Assembly (NCBI RefSeq): GCF_003700275.1 | Contig: NZ_RBRE01000049.1 | Span: 1-64,000 of the forward strand | DNA length: 64,000 nt | Source of the DNA: Pseudomonas cichorii | GTDB lineage: Bacteria; Pseudomonadota; Gammaproteobacteria; Pseudomonadales; Pseudomonadaceae | Reading direction: 5' to 3' | Shown: one piece after another, positions 1 through 11,158 of the stretch | Numbering within the stretch: position 1 is the stretch's first letter | Layout of the letters: each line of letters opens with the position of its first letter | Translations under genes and position numbers: made by a program | Notes under the pieces: model-generated | What the model was told of the DNA's origin: nothing | Database searches by the model: none | The model's input: the letters and a program-made list of their open reading frames with translations, nothing else

Positions 1-1583
1 GCTACCACGGCAAAGCCGCGTCCCTGTTCACCGGCACGCGCTGCTTCGATGGCGGCGTTGAGGGCGAGCAGGTTGGTCTGGTCGGCAATCGAGGTAATCA
101 CGCCGACGATGCTGCCGATTTCCTGGGAACGCTGGCCCAGTGTGTCGATCACGGTCGCGGTGCTGTTCAACGATGTGGCGATCTGTTGCAGCGAAGAAGA
201 TGCCTCGTCCATGGACGTACGGCCGATACGGGTCTGTTGTGCGTTTTCCTGCGCCAGACGCTCGGTGTTCTTCATGTTGTCGGCGATGTTCAGGGAGGTG
301 GCGCTGAACTCTTCGACCGCGCCCGCCATGCTGGTGATTTCGCCGGACTGCTGCTCCATACCTTCATAAGCGCCACCCGACATGCCGGACAGGGCATGGG
401 CACGAGTGCTCACTTCCTGGGCTGCGGTGCGGATATGCGAAACCATGTTCGACAGTGCTTCGCTCATCTTGTTGAAGCTGCCTGCCAGTTGCCCGATCTC
501 ATCGTGGCTGGAAACCTGCAGGCGTACGCTCAGGTCGCCGGAACCCAGTGCATCGGCCTGACGTACCAGCTCGGACAGTGGACGCAGTTTGCTGCGCAGC
601 AGCCAGATCGCACCACTCACGGCGATCAGCATGGCCAGCAGGCTGCCGATGGCCAGTTGCGTGCCTACGTTCCAGGTCACTTCGCTGATTTCGTCGCCCG
701 GCATGTTCGCCAGTACGGTCCATGGTCCGCCACTGAAAGGCTGACCAACGCTGTAGAAGTCCTGCACGCCATCGTGCCAGAACATGCCCTTGCCAGGCTC
801 CTTGACTGCACCGGCGACCGACTTGGCTGCATCGTCAGGGGATTTTGCGCCAGCTGGCGCGACCAGCCAGCGATTCTGCTCGTCCAGCAGGGCCAGCGAA
901 CCAGTCTTGCCGATACGGAAGTTTCTGAGGTTCTCGAACTGTGCTTTCTGTGCATCGGTGTAATCGAAGCCTACGAACAGCGCAGCAATGATCTTGCCGC
1001 TGCTGTCACGCACCGGGCTGTACTGAGTCATGTAGTAGCGTTCAAACAGGACCGCCTTGCCGACATATTCCTGGCCAGCCATCAAACGCTCATAAGCCGG
1101 GCCCTTGCGATCGAGCACGGTGCCGATGGCGCGAGTGCCGTCCTGCTTGCTCAGGGAGGTGCTGATCCGTACCAGGTCATCGCCGCTGCGCACGAAAATG
1201 GTCGCGACACCTGCGGTCAGGCGACGAAATTCGTCGACCTCGGTGAAGTCGTTGTTCAGGGCGGTTTCGCCCAGATACAGGCCCGGAGTCGGGGTGCCAG
1301 CTACGGTGACGGGTTTATCCGTCTGCAGGCTCAGACCACTGGAAAAACGCTTTTCAAACAGCCCGCTCAAGCGTTGCGTGCTGTCACGCAGGGTGCTGTG
1401 GAAAGTGTTGAGCTGGTCGGCAAGCAGGCGTGCCTCGCTGGACATGTGTTCTTCACGAATCACAAGGTTGGCAGCATCCAGGGAACGCAAGGCAAAAAGC
1501 GTACTGCCGCTGATAACCACCGCCAAAATCACAGCCAAAGCAATACCGAGTTGCGACGCAATCCGGGCACGGGGCTTGGACAT
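1..1583 (-). CDS. Methyl-accepting chemotaxis protein, 3' end cut off by the window edge
   Basis: Membrane chemoreceptor that would signal through CheW/CheA to the flagellar motor. 527 codons are visible and the C-terminus lies beyond base 1. Layout: membrane helix at about residues 12-32, a periplasmic sensor of about 275 residues with Cache-type features ([10 protein letters not shown] near 204, then [11 protein letters not shown] near 229; it resembles Cache_3-Cache_2 fusions), a second helix at about 308-329, a HAMP domain to about 383, then the coiled-coil signalling domain up to its conserved tip ([18 protein letters not shown]). The ATG at 1583 has GGAG a few bases upstream. A sigma-28-like promoter lies about 110 bases upstream. 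The ligand cannot be predicted from the sequence. Confidence 0.95.
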   Translation of the reverse strand, partial: MSKPRARIASQLGIALAVILAVVISGSTLFALRSLDAANLVIREEHMSSEARLLADQLNTFHSTLRDSTQRLSGLFEKRFSSGLSLQTDKPVTVAGTPTPGLYLGETALNNDFTEVDEFRRLTAGVATIFVRSGDDLVRISTSLSKQDGTRAIGTVLDRKGPAYERLMAGQEYVGKAVLFERYYMTQYSPVRDSSGKIIAALFVGFDYTDAQKAQFENLRNFRIGKTGSLALLDEQNRWLVAPAGAKSPDDAAKSVAGAVKEPGKGMFWHDGVQDFYSVGQPFSGGPWTVLANMPGDEISEVTWNVGTQLAIGSLLAMLIAVSGAIWLLRSKLRPLSELVRQADALGSGDLSVRLQVSSHDEIGQLAGSFNKMSEALSNMVSHIRTAAQEVSTRAHALSGMSGGAYEGMEQQSGEITSMAGAVEEFSATSLNIADNMKNTERLAQENAQQTRIGRTSMDEASSSLQQIATSLNSTATVIDTLGQRSQEIGSIVGVITSIADQTNLLALNAAIEAARAGEQGRGFAVV

Positions 1584-1692
1584 AACGACTCCACGCTGAA
1601 TGTTTGGGTCGCCAAGTCCCTGGCCAAACACCCAGCAAAATATCTAATTAATATGAGGTTGAACCATTTTGAACAAACGGTCCTTAAGAGTA

Positions 1693-1719
1693 AGTTCGGC
1701 CCACAAGTAAAATACTTGA
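1693..1719 (-). promoter_or_regulatory. Candidate FliA (sigma-28) promoter for the chemoreceptor
   Basis: On the minus strand TCAAGTAT, 11 bases, then GCCGAACT. The enterobacterial FliA consensus is TAAAGTTT-N11-GCCGATAA, so spacing is exact, 6 of 8 bases match in the -35 and the GCCGA core of the -10 is intact. It lies 110 bases upstream of the chemoreceptor start, which fits the usual flagellar-regulon control of such receptors. Confidence 0.5.
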
Positions 1720-1771
1720 GTCCGATGTGCGGATATTAGCAAACAGTTGCCAAGTCACCCAGTCGCTGTTG

Positions 1772-2692
1772 TTACTTGAGAATTTCGACCTGCGGAAGTT
1801 GCATCGCCTGAACCTCGCTCTGCAGGAAATCACTCAGGCGCCGCAACCGCTCTAGACCGGGCCTGGTCTTGGGCCAGACCAGGTAATAGTTCTCGCCGCT
1901 GAACACGGCGGTGCGCCAGGGCAGGCTCATGCGGCCTTGTGCGACGTCTTCGGCAACCATCAATAAATCGCCTATCGACAGGCCGTAGCCACGGGCGGCG
2001 GCGATCATGCCCAGTTCCAGGGTATCGAAGACCTGGCCGCCCCTGAGCGAAACCTTGTCGGACAGCCCCATGCGATTCAGCCAGGTGCGCCAGTCGCGCC
2101 GGTCCGGAGTCGGGTGCAGCAACTCGATACTGGCCAGTCGTTCGACATCCCAGGGCGGATCCTGCAGATAGGTCGGCGCGCCGACCGGAATCAACAGCTC
2201 CGGAAACAACAGGGTGGCTTCCCAGTCCGGCGGAAAATGCCCGCGACTCAGCAGCACTGCACAATCGAAGGGTTCCTGGGAGAAGTCCACGGCATCTATA
2301 TCCATCCAGGCGCTGGTCAACTGGACCTCGTTGCCGACCTGGATATGACGAAAGCGGCTGAGCCGCGCCAGCAACCAGCGCATGGTCAGGGTCGACGGCG
2401 CTTTCATGCGCAGAATGCCTTCTTCGGTCTGTAACGTACTGCAGGCACGCTCCAACGCCTGAAAACCGTCCCGAACGCCGGGCAGCAAAGCGCGGGCCGA
2501 CTCGGTGAGTTGCAGGTTGCGGCCGTTGCGCTGGAACAGGCGGCAGGAAAAATGCTCTTCAAGCGTCCGGATATGACGGCTGACTGCACTTTGGGTGATC
2601 GACAGTTCTTCTGCCGCCCGGGTGAACGAGGTATGTCGGGCCGCCGCTTCAAAAGCCCGCAAGGCATATAAAGGCGCAAGACTACGAGGCAT
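1772..2692 (-). CDS. LysR-family transcriptional regulator, GcvA-like
   Basis: DNA-binding regulator of about 306 residues, the normal LysR length. The N-terminal winged helix-turn-helix is at about residues 10-65 (recognition region SFTRAAEELSITQSAVSRHI at 22-41), followed by a type-2 periplasmic-binding-like effector domain. The sequence style (PLYALRAFEAAARH) is that of the GcvA/AmpR branch. I chose the ATG at 2692 because AGGGA lies 9 bases upstream; in-frame ATGs at 2698 and 2710 have worse spacing. It is divergent from the MATE exporter, 157 bases away, so it may control that gene, though I found no clear T-N11-A operator. Target and ligand are unknown. Confidence 0.92.
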   Translation of the reverse strand: MPRSLAPLYALRAFEAAARHTSFTRAAEELSITQSAVSRHIRTLEEHFSCRLFQRNGRNLQLTESARALLPGVRDGFQALERACSTLQTEEGILRMKAPSTLTMRWLLARLSRFRHIQVGNEVQLTSAWMDIDAVDFSQEPFDCAVLLSRGHFPPDWEATLLFPELLIPVGAPTYLQDPPWDVERLASIELLHPTPDRRDWRTWLNRMGLSDKVSLRGGQVFDTLELGMIAAARGYGLSIGDLLMVAEDVAQGRMSLPWRTAVFSGENYYLVWPKTRPGLERLRRLSDFLQSEVQAMQLPQVEILK

Positions 2693-2849
2693 GTTCATTC
2701 TTCCCTGCATGATGGGGAGTTACTGTACGACAAATCCTTTTGCATGAGTTTTTATCATGTCGATGATCGGATTTATCGCTTTGTGCTTGAACGTCCAAAT
2801 ACCGAGAATGTGCGCCTGATTTGTAAACCTGAAGTAGAGCCTGCCCATC

Positions 2850-4247
2850 ATGCAACAACCCGCCCTTAAAGAACTCTGGATCATCCTGCGCCTTGCCGGG
2901 CCGTTGATCGCATCGCAGATGGCGCACATGCTGATGGTCTTCACCGATACCGTGATGATGGGCAAGCTGGGGCCGGATGCGCTGGCCGGTGGCGGCCTGG
3001 GCGCGGCGACGTACAGTTTTGTCTCGTTCTTCTGTGTGGGCGTGATGGCGGCGGTCGGCACGCTGGTTTCGATTCGTCATGGCGCCAACGACCCCGAAGG
3101 CGCGACACGCCTGACCCAGGCCGGTCTGTGGCTGGCGTGGGGCATGGCGCTGGTGGCGGCGCTGCTGCTGTGGAACCTTGAGCCTGTTCTGCTCAAGCTC
3201 GGCCAGGATGAAGTCAACGTGCACATGGCTGCACAATTTCTGACCACCTTGCCGCTGGCGCTTCCCGGCCTGCTCACTTTCATGGCCCTGCGCGGATTCA
3301 CCAGCGCCCTGGGACGTGCAGGCCCGGTGATGACCATCAGCCTGGTTGGTGCCGCAGCCAACTTCGGCCTCAACTACGCAATGATCCATGGCTGGTTCGG
3401 TTTGCCCAATCTCGGCCTGATGGGGATCGGCCTGATAACCGCGCTGGTGACCAACTGCATGGCGGTGGCACTGGCCCTGCACATCCGCCGCCATCGCGCC
3501 TATGCGGCGTATCCGATTCGCTCTGGCCTGTGGCAGTTGTCGCGCAGCCACCTGAAAGAACTGTGGAACCTCGGCCTGCCGATTGGTGGAACCTATGCGG
3601 TGGAAGTCGGGTTGTTCACCTTTGCTGCATTCTGCATGGGCGCCATGGGCAGCACCCAGATGGCGGCGCATCAGATCGCGGTTCAGACCGTGTCCATGGC
3701 CTTCATGATTCCGGTGGGGATTTCCTATGCGGTAACCATGCGCATCGGCCAGCATTACGGAGCAGGCAACGTGCTGATGGCGCGCATGGCCGGGCGGCTG
3801 GGTATTTCATTCGGCGGGGCGGTGATGCTGATGTTCGGCCTGCTGTTCTGGCTTGCGCCCCATCAGGTCATCGGCCTGTTTCTCGATCTTGAGGATCCGG
3901 CGTTCACCGAAATCGTGATTCTGGCGGTAAAGCTCCTGGCAATTGCGGCATGGTTCGAGTTGCTGGACGGCATGCAAACCATCGCCATGGGCGCCATTCG
4001 CGGGCTCAAGGACGCCAAGACCACATTTATCATCGGCCTGCTCTGTTACTGGCTGGTGGCAGCGCCTGCCGCATGGCTGTTGGCCTTTTCGACCGAACTG
4101 GGTGCCGAGGGCGTCTGGTGGGGGCTGGCGCTGGGCCTGATGTGTTCGGCGGTGGCGCTGACCTATGCGTTCGAGAGAAAGACCGCACGCCTGATTCGCA
4201 TGGAGGCGAAACGCGAAGTGGAAGAGGCGATGGCGGTTTGCAAATAG
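2850..4247 (+). CDS. MATE-family multidrug/cation antiporter (NorM type)
   Basis: Inner-membrane exporter of 465 residues, close to the 450-480 typical of NorM-type MATE proteins, which use Na+ or H+ gradients to expel cationic drugs and dyes. About 12 hydrophobic segments are evident, in two similar halves. The N-terminal motif PLIASQMAHMLMVFTDTVMM and the second-half GTYAVEVGLFTFAAFCMGAM are the repeated TM1/TM7 signatures of the family. It is transcribed divergently from the LysR gene and ends in a palindrome shared with the convergent dedA gene. Substrates cannot be deduced. Confidence 0.95.
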   Translation: MQQPALKELWIILRLAGPLIASQMAHMLMVFTDTVMMGKLGPDALAGGGLGAATYSFVSFFCVGVMAAVGTLVSIRHGANDPEGATRLTQAGLWLAWGMALVAALLLWNLEPVLLKLGQDEVNVHMAAQFLTTLPLALPGLLTFMALRGFTSALGRAGPVMTISLVGAAANFGLNYAMIHGWFGLPNLGLMGIGLITALVTNCMAVALALHIRRHRAYAAYPIRSGLWQLSRSHLKELWNLGLPIGGTYAVEVGLFTFAAFCMGAMGSTQMAAHQIAVQTVSMAFMIPVGISYAVTMRIGQHYGAGNVLMARMAGRLGISFGGAVMLMFGLLFWLAPHQVIGLFLDLEDPAFTEIVILAVKLLAIAAWFELLDGMQTIAMGAIRGLKDAKTTFIIGLLCYWLVAAPAAWLLAFSTELGAEGVWWGLALGLMCSAVALTYAFERKTARLIRMEAKREVEEAMAVCK

Positions 4248-4248
4248 T

Positions 4249-4284
4249 ATGAACTCGCTCCAGGCATTGCTGGAGCGAGTTCAT
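4249..4284. terminator. Palindromic terminator between convergent MATE and dedA genes
   Basis: ATGAACTCGCTCCA (4249-4262) pairs perfectly with TGGAGCGAGTTCAT (4271-4284) across an 8-base loop. It begins two bases after the MATE stop codon and lies just before the dedA stop, so it could serve both genes. No long T run follows, and the stem resembles the local REP sequences, so it may be a REP element used as a transcription stop. Confidence 0.6.
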
Positions 4285-4298
4285 TCAGGAAGGGCGGT

Positions 4299-4946
4299 TT
4301 ATTCGCCGTCGGTCTTTTTCTTGAGGTCGACCGGTACTTCGACCGCTACATCCGAGGCCGCAGCCGAAGCGCAGCAGAGTTTTTCCTGACGGGCGATACG
4401 TGCGTTCTTGATACGGCGGCGCAGCCACAGGCCGAGGCCGAGCAGTACCAGGCCGCCCAGTACCCAGAGCTCGTATTTCTTGATGTTGCCCAGCAGACCC
4501 TCCATCACGGCACCGAAATGGTAGGCCGCAGAGCCCAGAGCCGCAGCCCAGATCGCCGCACCGATACCGTTGAGCAACAGGTAGCGTCCTGGCGGATAGC
4601 CGGACATGCCGATGGCTACCGGCATGACCGTGCGCAGGCCGTAGACAAAGCGGAAGCTCAACACCCAGATGTCCGGGTGTTTACGCACCAGCCTCAGGGC
4701 CTTGTCGCCCATGAGTTGCCAGCGCGGCTTGCGTGCAAGCAGCTTGCGCCCGTGTTTGCGCCCCATGAAGTACCAGAGCTGATCGCCAGCGTAGCTTCCG
4801 CAGAAAGCCACGATGATGACCATGTTAAGGTCCATGTATCCGCGGAACGCCAGGAATCCGGCAAGGACCAGGATGGTCTCGCCTTCAAAGAAGGTTCCCA
4901 GGAAGAGGGCAAAATAGCCGAAGTCATTCAAGAAATTCTGGAGCAT
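4299..4946 (-). CDS. DedA-family inner-membrane protein
   Basis: 215 residues, typical for DedA proteins, which are needed for envelope homeostasis and are linked to undecaprenyl-phosphate or phospholipid recycling. Family marks are present: FFEGETILVLAGFLA near 19-33 with the conserved acidic residue E21, and FRFVYGLRTVMPVAIGMSG near 99-115 with the conserved arginines and G/P turn. Four to five hydrophobic segments are visible. The C-terminal tail (about 180-215) is basic and then low-complexity. It is convergent with the MATE gene and divergent from hemB. Its exact substrate is not predictable. Confidence 0.93.
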   Translation of the reverse strand: MLQNFLNDFGYFALFLGTFFEGETILVLAGFLAFRGYMDLNMVIIVAFCGSYAGDQLWYFMGRKHGRKLLARKPRWQLMGDKALRLVRKHPDIWVLSFRFVYGLRTVMPVAIGMSGYPPGRYLLLNGIGAAIWAAALGSAAYHFGAVMEGLLGNIKKYELWVLGGLVLLGLGLWLRRRIKNARIARQEKLCCASAAASDVAVEVPVDLKKKTDGE

Positions 4947-5104
4947 TGTCTGGATGCTGGCGAAATGAACGCGCAGCCTAACTCGCCCAAGACAATCATG
5001 AAAGTGTCGATATGTGTCTCGACGTTAAAGATTACTGCAACCACAATGGCCCATCCTTGCTGTAGGCCTTTTCCTGCGGCCTCAAGTCGCAGGTCACACT
5101 ATGA

Positions 5105-6189
<1,085 letters not shown>

Positions 6190-6205
6190 CCTCACAGGAA
6201 CATTC

Positions 6206-8416
6206 ATGAATACCGAAGGACTCACCGAAGCCACTGTTGAAGTCGATGTTCAGGAGGCTACGCCAGTGGTTGAGCCTGAAATTGAAGTCATACCGGCCAT
6301 TGAGGCACCTGCTGCGGCGGCGCCGGCTATCGTTGTGCCGAATCTGGACGATAGCAGCCTGTATATCCACCGCGAATTGTCGCAGTTGCAGTTCAACATC
6401 CGGGTACTGGAACAGGCTCTGGACGAGTCCTATCCCTTGCTGGAGCGGCTGAAGTTCCTGCTGATCTTCTCCAGCAACCTCGATGAGTTCTTCGAGATTC
6501 GTGTCGCAGGCCTCAAGAAGCAGATCACCTTCGCACGTGAGCAGGCGGGCGCCGATGGCCTGCAGCCGCATCAGGCCCTGGCCAGGATCAGCGACCTGGT
6601 TCACGGCCAGGTCGATCGCCAATACGCGATCCTCAATGACATTCTGTTGCCGGAGCTGGAAAAGCATCAGGTCCGCTTCATCCGTCGCCGTTACTGGACG
6701 ACCAAGCTCAAGACCTGGGTCCGTCGCTATTTCCGTGACGAGATCGCGCCGATCATCACCCCGATCGGCCTGGATCCGACTCACCCGTTTCCGTTGCTGG
6801 TCAACAAGAGCCTGAACTTCATCGTCGAACTGGAAGGTATCGATGCCTTCGGTCGCGACTCGGGTCTGGCGATCATCCCGGCTCCGCGCCTGCTGCCGCG
6901 CATCATCAAGGTGCCGGAAGATGTGGGCGGAGTGGGCGACAACTACGTGTTCCTGTCGTCCATGATCCATGCCCACGCCGATGACCTGTTTCAGGGCATG
7001 AAGGTCAAGGGCTGCTATCAGTTCCGGCTGACTCGTAACGCCGACCTGGCGCTGGACTCCGAAGACGTCGAAGACCTGGCCCGCGCTCTGCGCGGCGAGC
7101 TGTTCTCGCGTCGTTATGGCGATGCGGTGCGTCTGGAAGTGGCGGACACCTGTCCAAAACACCTGTCGGATTACCTGCTCAAGCAGTTCAACCTGACCGA
7201 ATCCGAGCTGTATCAGGTCAATGGCCCGGTCAACCTCACGCGCCTGTTCAGCATTACCAGTCTGGACAGCCACCCGGAGCTGCAATACGCGCCGTTCACC
7301 CCGGCGATCCCCAAGCTGTTGCAGAACAGCGAGAACATTTTCAGTGTGGTCAGCAAGCAGGACATCCTGTTGCTGCACCCGTTCGAGTCCTTCACGCCGG
7401 TTGTCGACATGCTGCGCCAGGCGGCGAAAGACCCGCATGTGCTGGCGGTACGGCAAACCCTGTATCGCAGCGGTGCGAACTCGGAAATCGTCGATGCGCT
7501 GGTCGATGCTGCGCGCAACGGCAAGGAAGTCACGGCGGTCATCGAATTGCGCGCCCGCTTCGACGAAGAGTCCAACCTGCAACTGGCTAGCCGTTTGCAG
7601 GCGGCCGGTGCGGTGGTGATCTATGGCGTGGTCGGCTTCAAGACCCACTCCAAGATGATGCTGATCCTGCGCCGCGAAGCCGGGGAAATCGTGCGTTATG
7701 CGCATTTGGGCACGGGTAACTACCATGCCGGCAACGCGCGCCTGTATACCGACTACAGCCTGCTGACTTCCGACGATGCCTTGTGCGAAGACGTCGGCAA
7801 GCTGTTCAGCCAGTTGATCGGCATGGGCAAGATCCTGCGCATGAAGAAGCTGCTGCACGCGCCGTTCACGCTCAAGAAAGGCATGCTCGACATGATTGCC
7901 CGCGAGACGCAATTCGCGCTCGACGGCAAGCCGGCGCACATCATCGCCAAGTTCAACTCGCTGACCGATCCGAAGATCATTCGTGCGCTCTACAAGGCCA
8001 GCCAGTCAGGCGTGCGCATCGATCTGGTGGTGCGTGGCATGTGCTGCCTGCGTCCTGGGATTCCCGGGGTCTCGCACAATATCCATGTGCGCTCGATCAT
8101 CGGGCGCTTCCTGGAGCACACGCGGGTCTACTACTTCCTCAATGGCGGTGACGAGCAGATGTTCCTCTCCAGCGCCGACTGGATGGAGCGTAACCTCGAC
8201 AAGCGTGTCGAGACCTGCTTCCCGGTCGACGGCAAGAAACTGATTCTGCGAGTGAAGAAGGAGCTGGAGAGCTATCTGACCGATAACACCCATAGCTGGC
8301 TGTTGCAGCCGGACGGGCGTTATGTGCGCAGCACGCCGACCGGTAACCAGAACGCTCGAAACGCCCAGGCGACCTTGCTTGATCGCCTGAGCATTCCGGT
8401 ACTCAGCGTGCAGTAA
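6206..8416 (+). CDS. ppk1: Polyphosphate kinase 1
   Basis: Makes inorganic polyphosphate from ATP (reversible), using an autophosphorylated histidine; the enzyme is membrane-associated. 736 residues, slightly longer than E. coli Ppk because of an Ala/Pro/Glu-rich N-terminal extension (about residues 1-45). The four Ppk domains follow. The phosphorylated histidine is in [10 protein letters not shown] (His481) and the second catalytic histidine is His639 in [27 protein letters not shown] is also conserved. The gene follows hemB by 17 bases. Its last 14 bases overlap the end of the convergent ppx gene, so making and breaking of polyphosphate are encoded tail to tail. Confidence 0.98.
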   Translation: MNTEGLTEATVEVDVQEATPVVEPEIEVIPAIEAPAAAAPAIVVPNLDDSSLYIHRELSQLQFNIRVLEQALDESYPLLERLKFLLIFSSNLDEFFEIRVAGLKKQITFAREQAGADGLQPHQALARISDLVHGQVDRQYAILNDILLPELEKHQVRFIRRRYWTTKLKTWVRRYFRDEIAPIITPIGLDPTHPFPLLVNKSLNFIVELEGIDAFGRDSGLAIIPAPRLLPRIIKVPEDVGGVGDNYVFLSSMIHAHADDLFQGMKVKGCYQFRLTRNADLALDSEDVEDLARALRGELFSRRYGDAVRLEVADTCPKHLSDYLLKQFNLTESELYQVNGPVNLTRLFSITSLDSHPELQYAPFTPAIPKLLQNSENIFSVVSKQDILLLHPFESFTPVVDMLRQAAKDPHVLAVRQTLYRSGANSEIVDALVDAARNGKEVTAVIELRARFDEESNLQLASRLQAAGAVVIYGVVGFKTHSKMMLILRREAGEIVRYAHLGTGNYHAGNARLYTDYSLLTSDDALCEDVGKLFSQLIGMGKILRMKKLLHAPFTLKKGMLDMIARETQFALDGKPAHIIAKFNSLTDPKIIRALYKASQSGVRIDLVVRGMCCLRPGIPGVSHNIHVRSIIGRFLEHTRVYYFLNGGDEQMFLSSADWMERNLDKRVETCFPVDGKKLILRVKKELESYLTDNTHSWLLQPDGRYVRSTPTGNQNARNAQATLLDRLSIPVLSVQ

Positions 8417-9905
8417 AGACGATACCGACTCGGGTCAACCACTCCGCTTCCAGCGCGAAGTCGGCCTGAGTCAGCTGGTTGTTTTCCAGCCAGCCTTTCG
8501 GGAATTCGGCGTCCAGATTCGGGCCGTCGGCACGCAGAGTCACACGTGGCATCTCCTGGGTGCCACGAATGTGATGGAACAGAATCGCGAAGCGCAGCAG
8601 GACGCACAGGCGGATCAGCTTGATGCCTTCATCGCCGAACTCGGCAAACTTGTCCTTTGGAATATTGCGACGATGACCGCGCACCAGCAGCGCGAGCATT
8701 TGCTGGTCTTCGCGTGAAAATCCGGCCAGATCCGAGTGCTCGATCAGGTAGGCGCCGTGCTTGTGGTAGTGATAGTGGGCGATATCGAGCCCCACTTCAT
8801 GCACCTTGGCGGCCCAGCTCAGCAGCTCGGCGTAGATGTCGTCTTCCATTTCCCAGGCTTCTGCGACCTGCTCCAGAGCATGCAGCGCCTTGCGCTCAAC
8901 GCGAGCGGCCTGTTCCAGGTCGACATGGTAGCGATCCATCAGCGAGCTGAGCGTGCGTTCGCGCACGTCTTCATGGTGATGGCGGCCCAGCAGGTCATAC
9001 AGCACGCCTTCACGCAGCGCGCCTTCGCAGTGATCCATGCGCTTGAGTTCGAGGGCGTCGAAGATCGCCTCCAGAATCGCCAGGCCGGCAGGGAAGATCG
9101 TGCGGCGGTCGGGCTTGATGCCGTCAAAGTCGATTTTCTCGACGTCGCCCAGCTTGAACAGCTTGCGCTTGAGCCACGCCAGACCTTCGGCGTTGACTTC
9201 GCCCGATCCATAGCCGTTGGCCTTGAGCGCCTGACCGATGGCCCGAATGGTGCCGGACGAGCCGATGGCTTCATCCCACTTCAGGCGGTGCAGAGCGTGT
9301 TCGATGCTCATGATCTCCAGGCGTGCTGCGGTGTACGCCTGGGCATAACGGGCCGGCGTGATCTTGCCGTCCTTGAAGTAGCGCTGGGTGAAGCTCACGC
9401 AGCCCATTTGCAGGCTTTCGCGCAGCAGCGGCTCGAAGCGCTGACCAATGATGAACTCGGTACTGCCGCCGCCGATATCGGCCACCAGACGCTTGCCCGG
9501 CGTGTCGGCCAGGGTGTGCGAGACGCCGAGATAGATCAGGCGCGCTTCCTCGCGACCGGAAATGACTTCCACGGGATGGCCGAGGATTGCTTCGGCGCGA
9601 TGGATGAATTCGTTGCGATTGCGGGCCTCGCGCAAGGCGTTGGTGCCGACGATGCGCACGGCGCCGAGCGGCAGGCCGTTGATCAGTTGGGCGAAGCGCT
9701 TGAGGCAATCGAGCCCGCGCTGCATGGACTCTTCGTTGAGCGTGCGTTCTTCAGTGATGCCTGCAGCCAGCTGAACCTTTTCACCCAGGCGCTCAAGTAT
9801 GCGGATCTCGCCCTGATTCGCCTTGGCAACGACCATGTGAAAGCTGTTGGAACCCAGGTCGATCGCTGCAATCAGGGAAAGATTCTTGGCTTTGGAGTGC
9901 GGCAT
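8403..9905 (-). CDS. ppx: Exopolyphosphatase (Ppx/GppA family)
   Basis: Releases phosphate from the ends of polyphosphate chains; the fold also covers pppGpp phosphohydrolases (GppA). 500 residues from the ATG at 9905, a length and start ([20 protein letters not shown]) typical of pseudomonad Ppx. N-terminal actin-like ATPase fold with DLGSNSFH at 16-23, the second phosphate loop [11 protein letters not shown], and a C-terminal HD-type helical region ([13 protein letters not shown]). An upstream in-frame extension to 10049 exists but lacks family similarity. The SD before 9905 is weak. Position opposite ppk1 favours Ppx over GppA. Confidence 0.96.
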   Translation of the reverse strand: MPHSKAKNLSLIAAIDLGSNSFHMVVAKANQGEIRILERLGEKVQLAAGITEERTLNEESMQRGLDCLKRFAQLINGLPLGAVRIVGTNALREARNRNEFIHRAEAILGHPVEVISGREEARLIYLGVSHTLADTPGKRLVADIGGGSTEFIIGQRFEPLLRESLQMGCVSFTQRYFKDGKITPARYAQAYTAARLEIMSIEHALHRLKWDEAIGSSGTIRAIGQALKANGYGSGEVNAEGLAWLKRKLFKLGDVEKIDFDGIKPDRRTIFPAGLAILEAIFDALELKRMDHCEGALREGVLYDLLGRHHHEDVRERTLSSLMDRYHVDLEQAARVERKALHALEQVAEAWEMEDDIYAELLSWAAKVHEVGLDIAHYHYHKHGAYLIEHSDLAGFSREDQQMLALLVRGHRRNIPKDKFAEFGDEGIKLIRLCVLLRFAILFHHIRGTQEMPRVTLRADGPNLDAEFPKGWLENNQLTQADFALEAEWLTRVGIVFTAR

Positions 9906-10228
9906 GATCAAAATCTCGTTCGATAACCGCGCCATCGTGCCACGATCCATGGCCGTAGCCAAACGGATAGGGCGGGTAAATACGGATTTCCTGCTGCGTG
10001 GAAGGGGAAGCGCTTTAATTGACTTGGTTTCAAAAGAGACGAGTGGCATGGAGGTTTCTAATCTTCACCACCTTTGGTCATGTGCTCCGGGGGCGTTTTC
10101 CTGATACGTCATACTGTAGTGATCATAAAATCATCAGGTTTTGAACAAATATATCTGCCGACGGTGAGGACATGCGTAAAAGTCGGTGGTGACGCACGGA
10201 CAGGAATAATGCACAAGGAGTGTGAGAT
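9906..10228. other. Intergenic region between divergent ppx and the lyase-like gene
   Basis: 323 bases, more AT-rich towards the right. It should hold the promoters of both divergent genes. AAGGAG at 10213-10218 is the ribosome binding site of the lyase-like gene. I saw no RNA gene, repeat or credible small ORF. Confidence 0.5.
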
Positions 10229-10885
10229 ATGGAGCGTAATAAACAGGAGAATGAAATCGTTATCTGGGAGGGGAAACCGGGTGGCTTCGGCAACCTGGAA
10301 GTGGACGCCAGTGGTTCGATAACCTGGGTGCACGATGCCTCGTTGGGGCATGAAGTCTTTCGTTACTTCAAGCCTGCCGACCCGACTAGTTATCGCTGCG
10401 AGAGCCGAAATATAAGGGTTGGTGACACGCGTTACCAGTGGCAACAGAACAAGACCTACCGTTTGAGGTGGAAAAGCCTACTGACAAAAATAGACAGTGC
10501 GTTTGGCGACTTTGTCATCTTTCAATGGAAGTCCTACCCGGGTGGGCAGCAAAGCTATCCAGTGCTGTTTACGGCAGTAAGAGATGAGGTCAGGGTTATC
10601 TATGTCGACCCCCAGGCCATTTGGCATACGGTGTGGTCGCACAAGACGGTTGATGGGGCGTGGAACAGTTATTGTCTGACCCTTCACTTGTCAGATGTCG
10701 ATGGGCAAGGCTGGTTTGAGCTTGAGTACAATGACATTCCCCAGCAGTTGGCGGGTAGAAGCCGGTTTGAGGGCCGCACCTGGGATGGCAGTAATGAGCC
10801 CAAGTGGGGTGTTTACAACAGGGATCATCCGGCTCATGAGCTTGAGCAGTTTGTGGGGAGCCTGCAAGTCTCTGTAGTGGGGTAG
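10229..10885 (+). CDS. Polysaccharide-lyase-like (heparin lyase I type, jelly-roll) protein of unknown substrate
   Basis: 218 residues, no signal peptide or membrane segment. The protein is rich in beta strand and carries spaced marks of the concanavalin-A-like polysaccharide lyase fold (Pfam Polysacc_lyase type): FVIFQWKSYP at 95-104, GAWNSYCLTLHLSDVDGQGW at 143-162 (the strand normally followed by EVW.NG), and PKWGVYNRDHP at 191-201, matching the family's KWGIYR signature. The start has AAGGAG 10 bases upstream. It lies in an accessory block between ppx and trxA, and its reading direction opposes both neighbours. Without an export signal it may be cytosolic or use a non-classical route; activity is not certain. 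Confidence 0.8.
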   Translation: MERNKQENEIVIWEGKPGGFGNLEVDASGSITWVHDASLGHEVFRYFKPADPTSYRCESRNIRVGDTRYQWQQNKTYRLRWKSLLTKIDSAFGDFVIFQWKSYPGGQQSYPVLFTAVRDEVRVIYVDPQAIWHTVWSHKTVDGAWNSYCLTLHLSDVDGQGWFELEYNDIPQQLAGRSRFEGRTWDGSNEPKWGVYNRDHPAHELEQFVGSLQVSVVG

Positions 10886-10944
10886 GAGTCCGCCCGCCGC
10901 CCCGGCGCCGCGCTGTCGTGAAGTGCGCAGCAAACTGTATGAGC

Positions 10945-11012
10945 GCTTGCCCGCGACCGAGTGCGAAGCGCTCGCAAATTTACGACTGCTACGCAGCCGG
11001 TCGCGGGCAAGC
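10945..11012. repeat. Inverted pair of REP-type sequences (GCTTGCCCGCGACCG family)
   Basis: GCTTGCCCGCGACCG (10945-10959) has its exact reverse complement at 10998-11012, separated by 38 bases. Such paired palindromes (BIME-like) are common between pseudomonad genes. This one is of a different subfamily from the GGAGCGGATTCATCCGCGAA elements elsewhere in the window. It sits between the lyase-like gene and the convergent ABC operon. Confidence 0.75.
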
Positions 11013-11158
11013 ACGCTCCTGCATTGACGTTGTAAATCATGATGTTGCGTTTTGTTTGATGAGAGTACTTTCAATACTGTGCCCCATGTTTCCTTGCTCA
11101 TGGGCCGCAGGGCACAATCGATTCGCATCGCGCACTCATCCTGCTATCAGGATTGCGA

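Noticed and set aside
186..1739. Long open frames antisense to large genes, such as 517 codons opposite the chemoreceptor, 598 opposite ppk1, 445 opposite rho and 706 opposite tex
   Set aside because: They mirror the codon structure of the real gene, have no ribosome sites or recognisable domains, and are typical false frames of GC-rich DNA.
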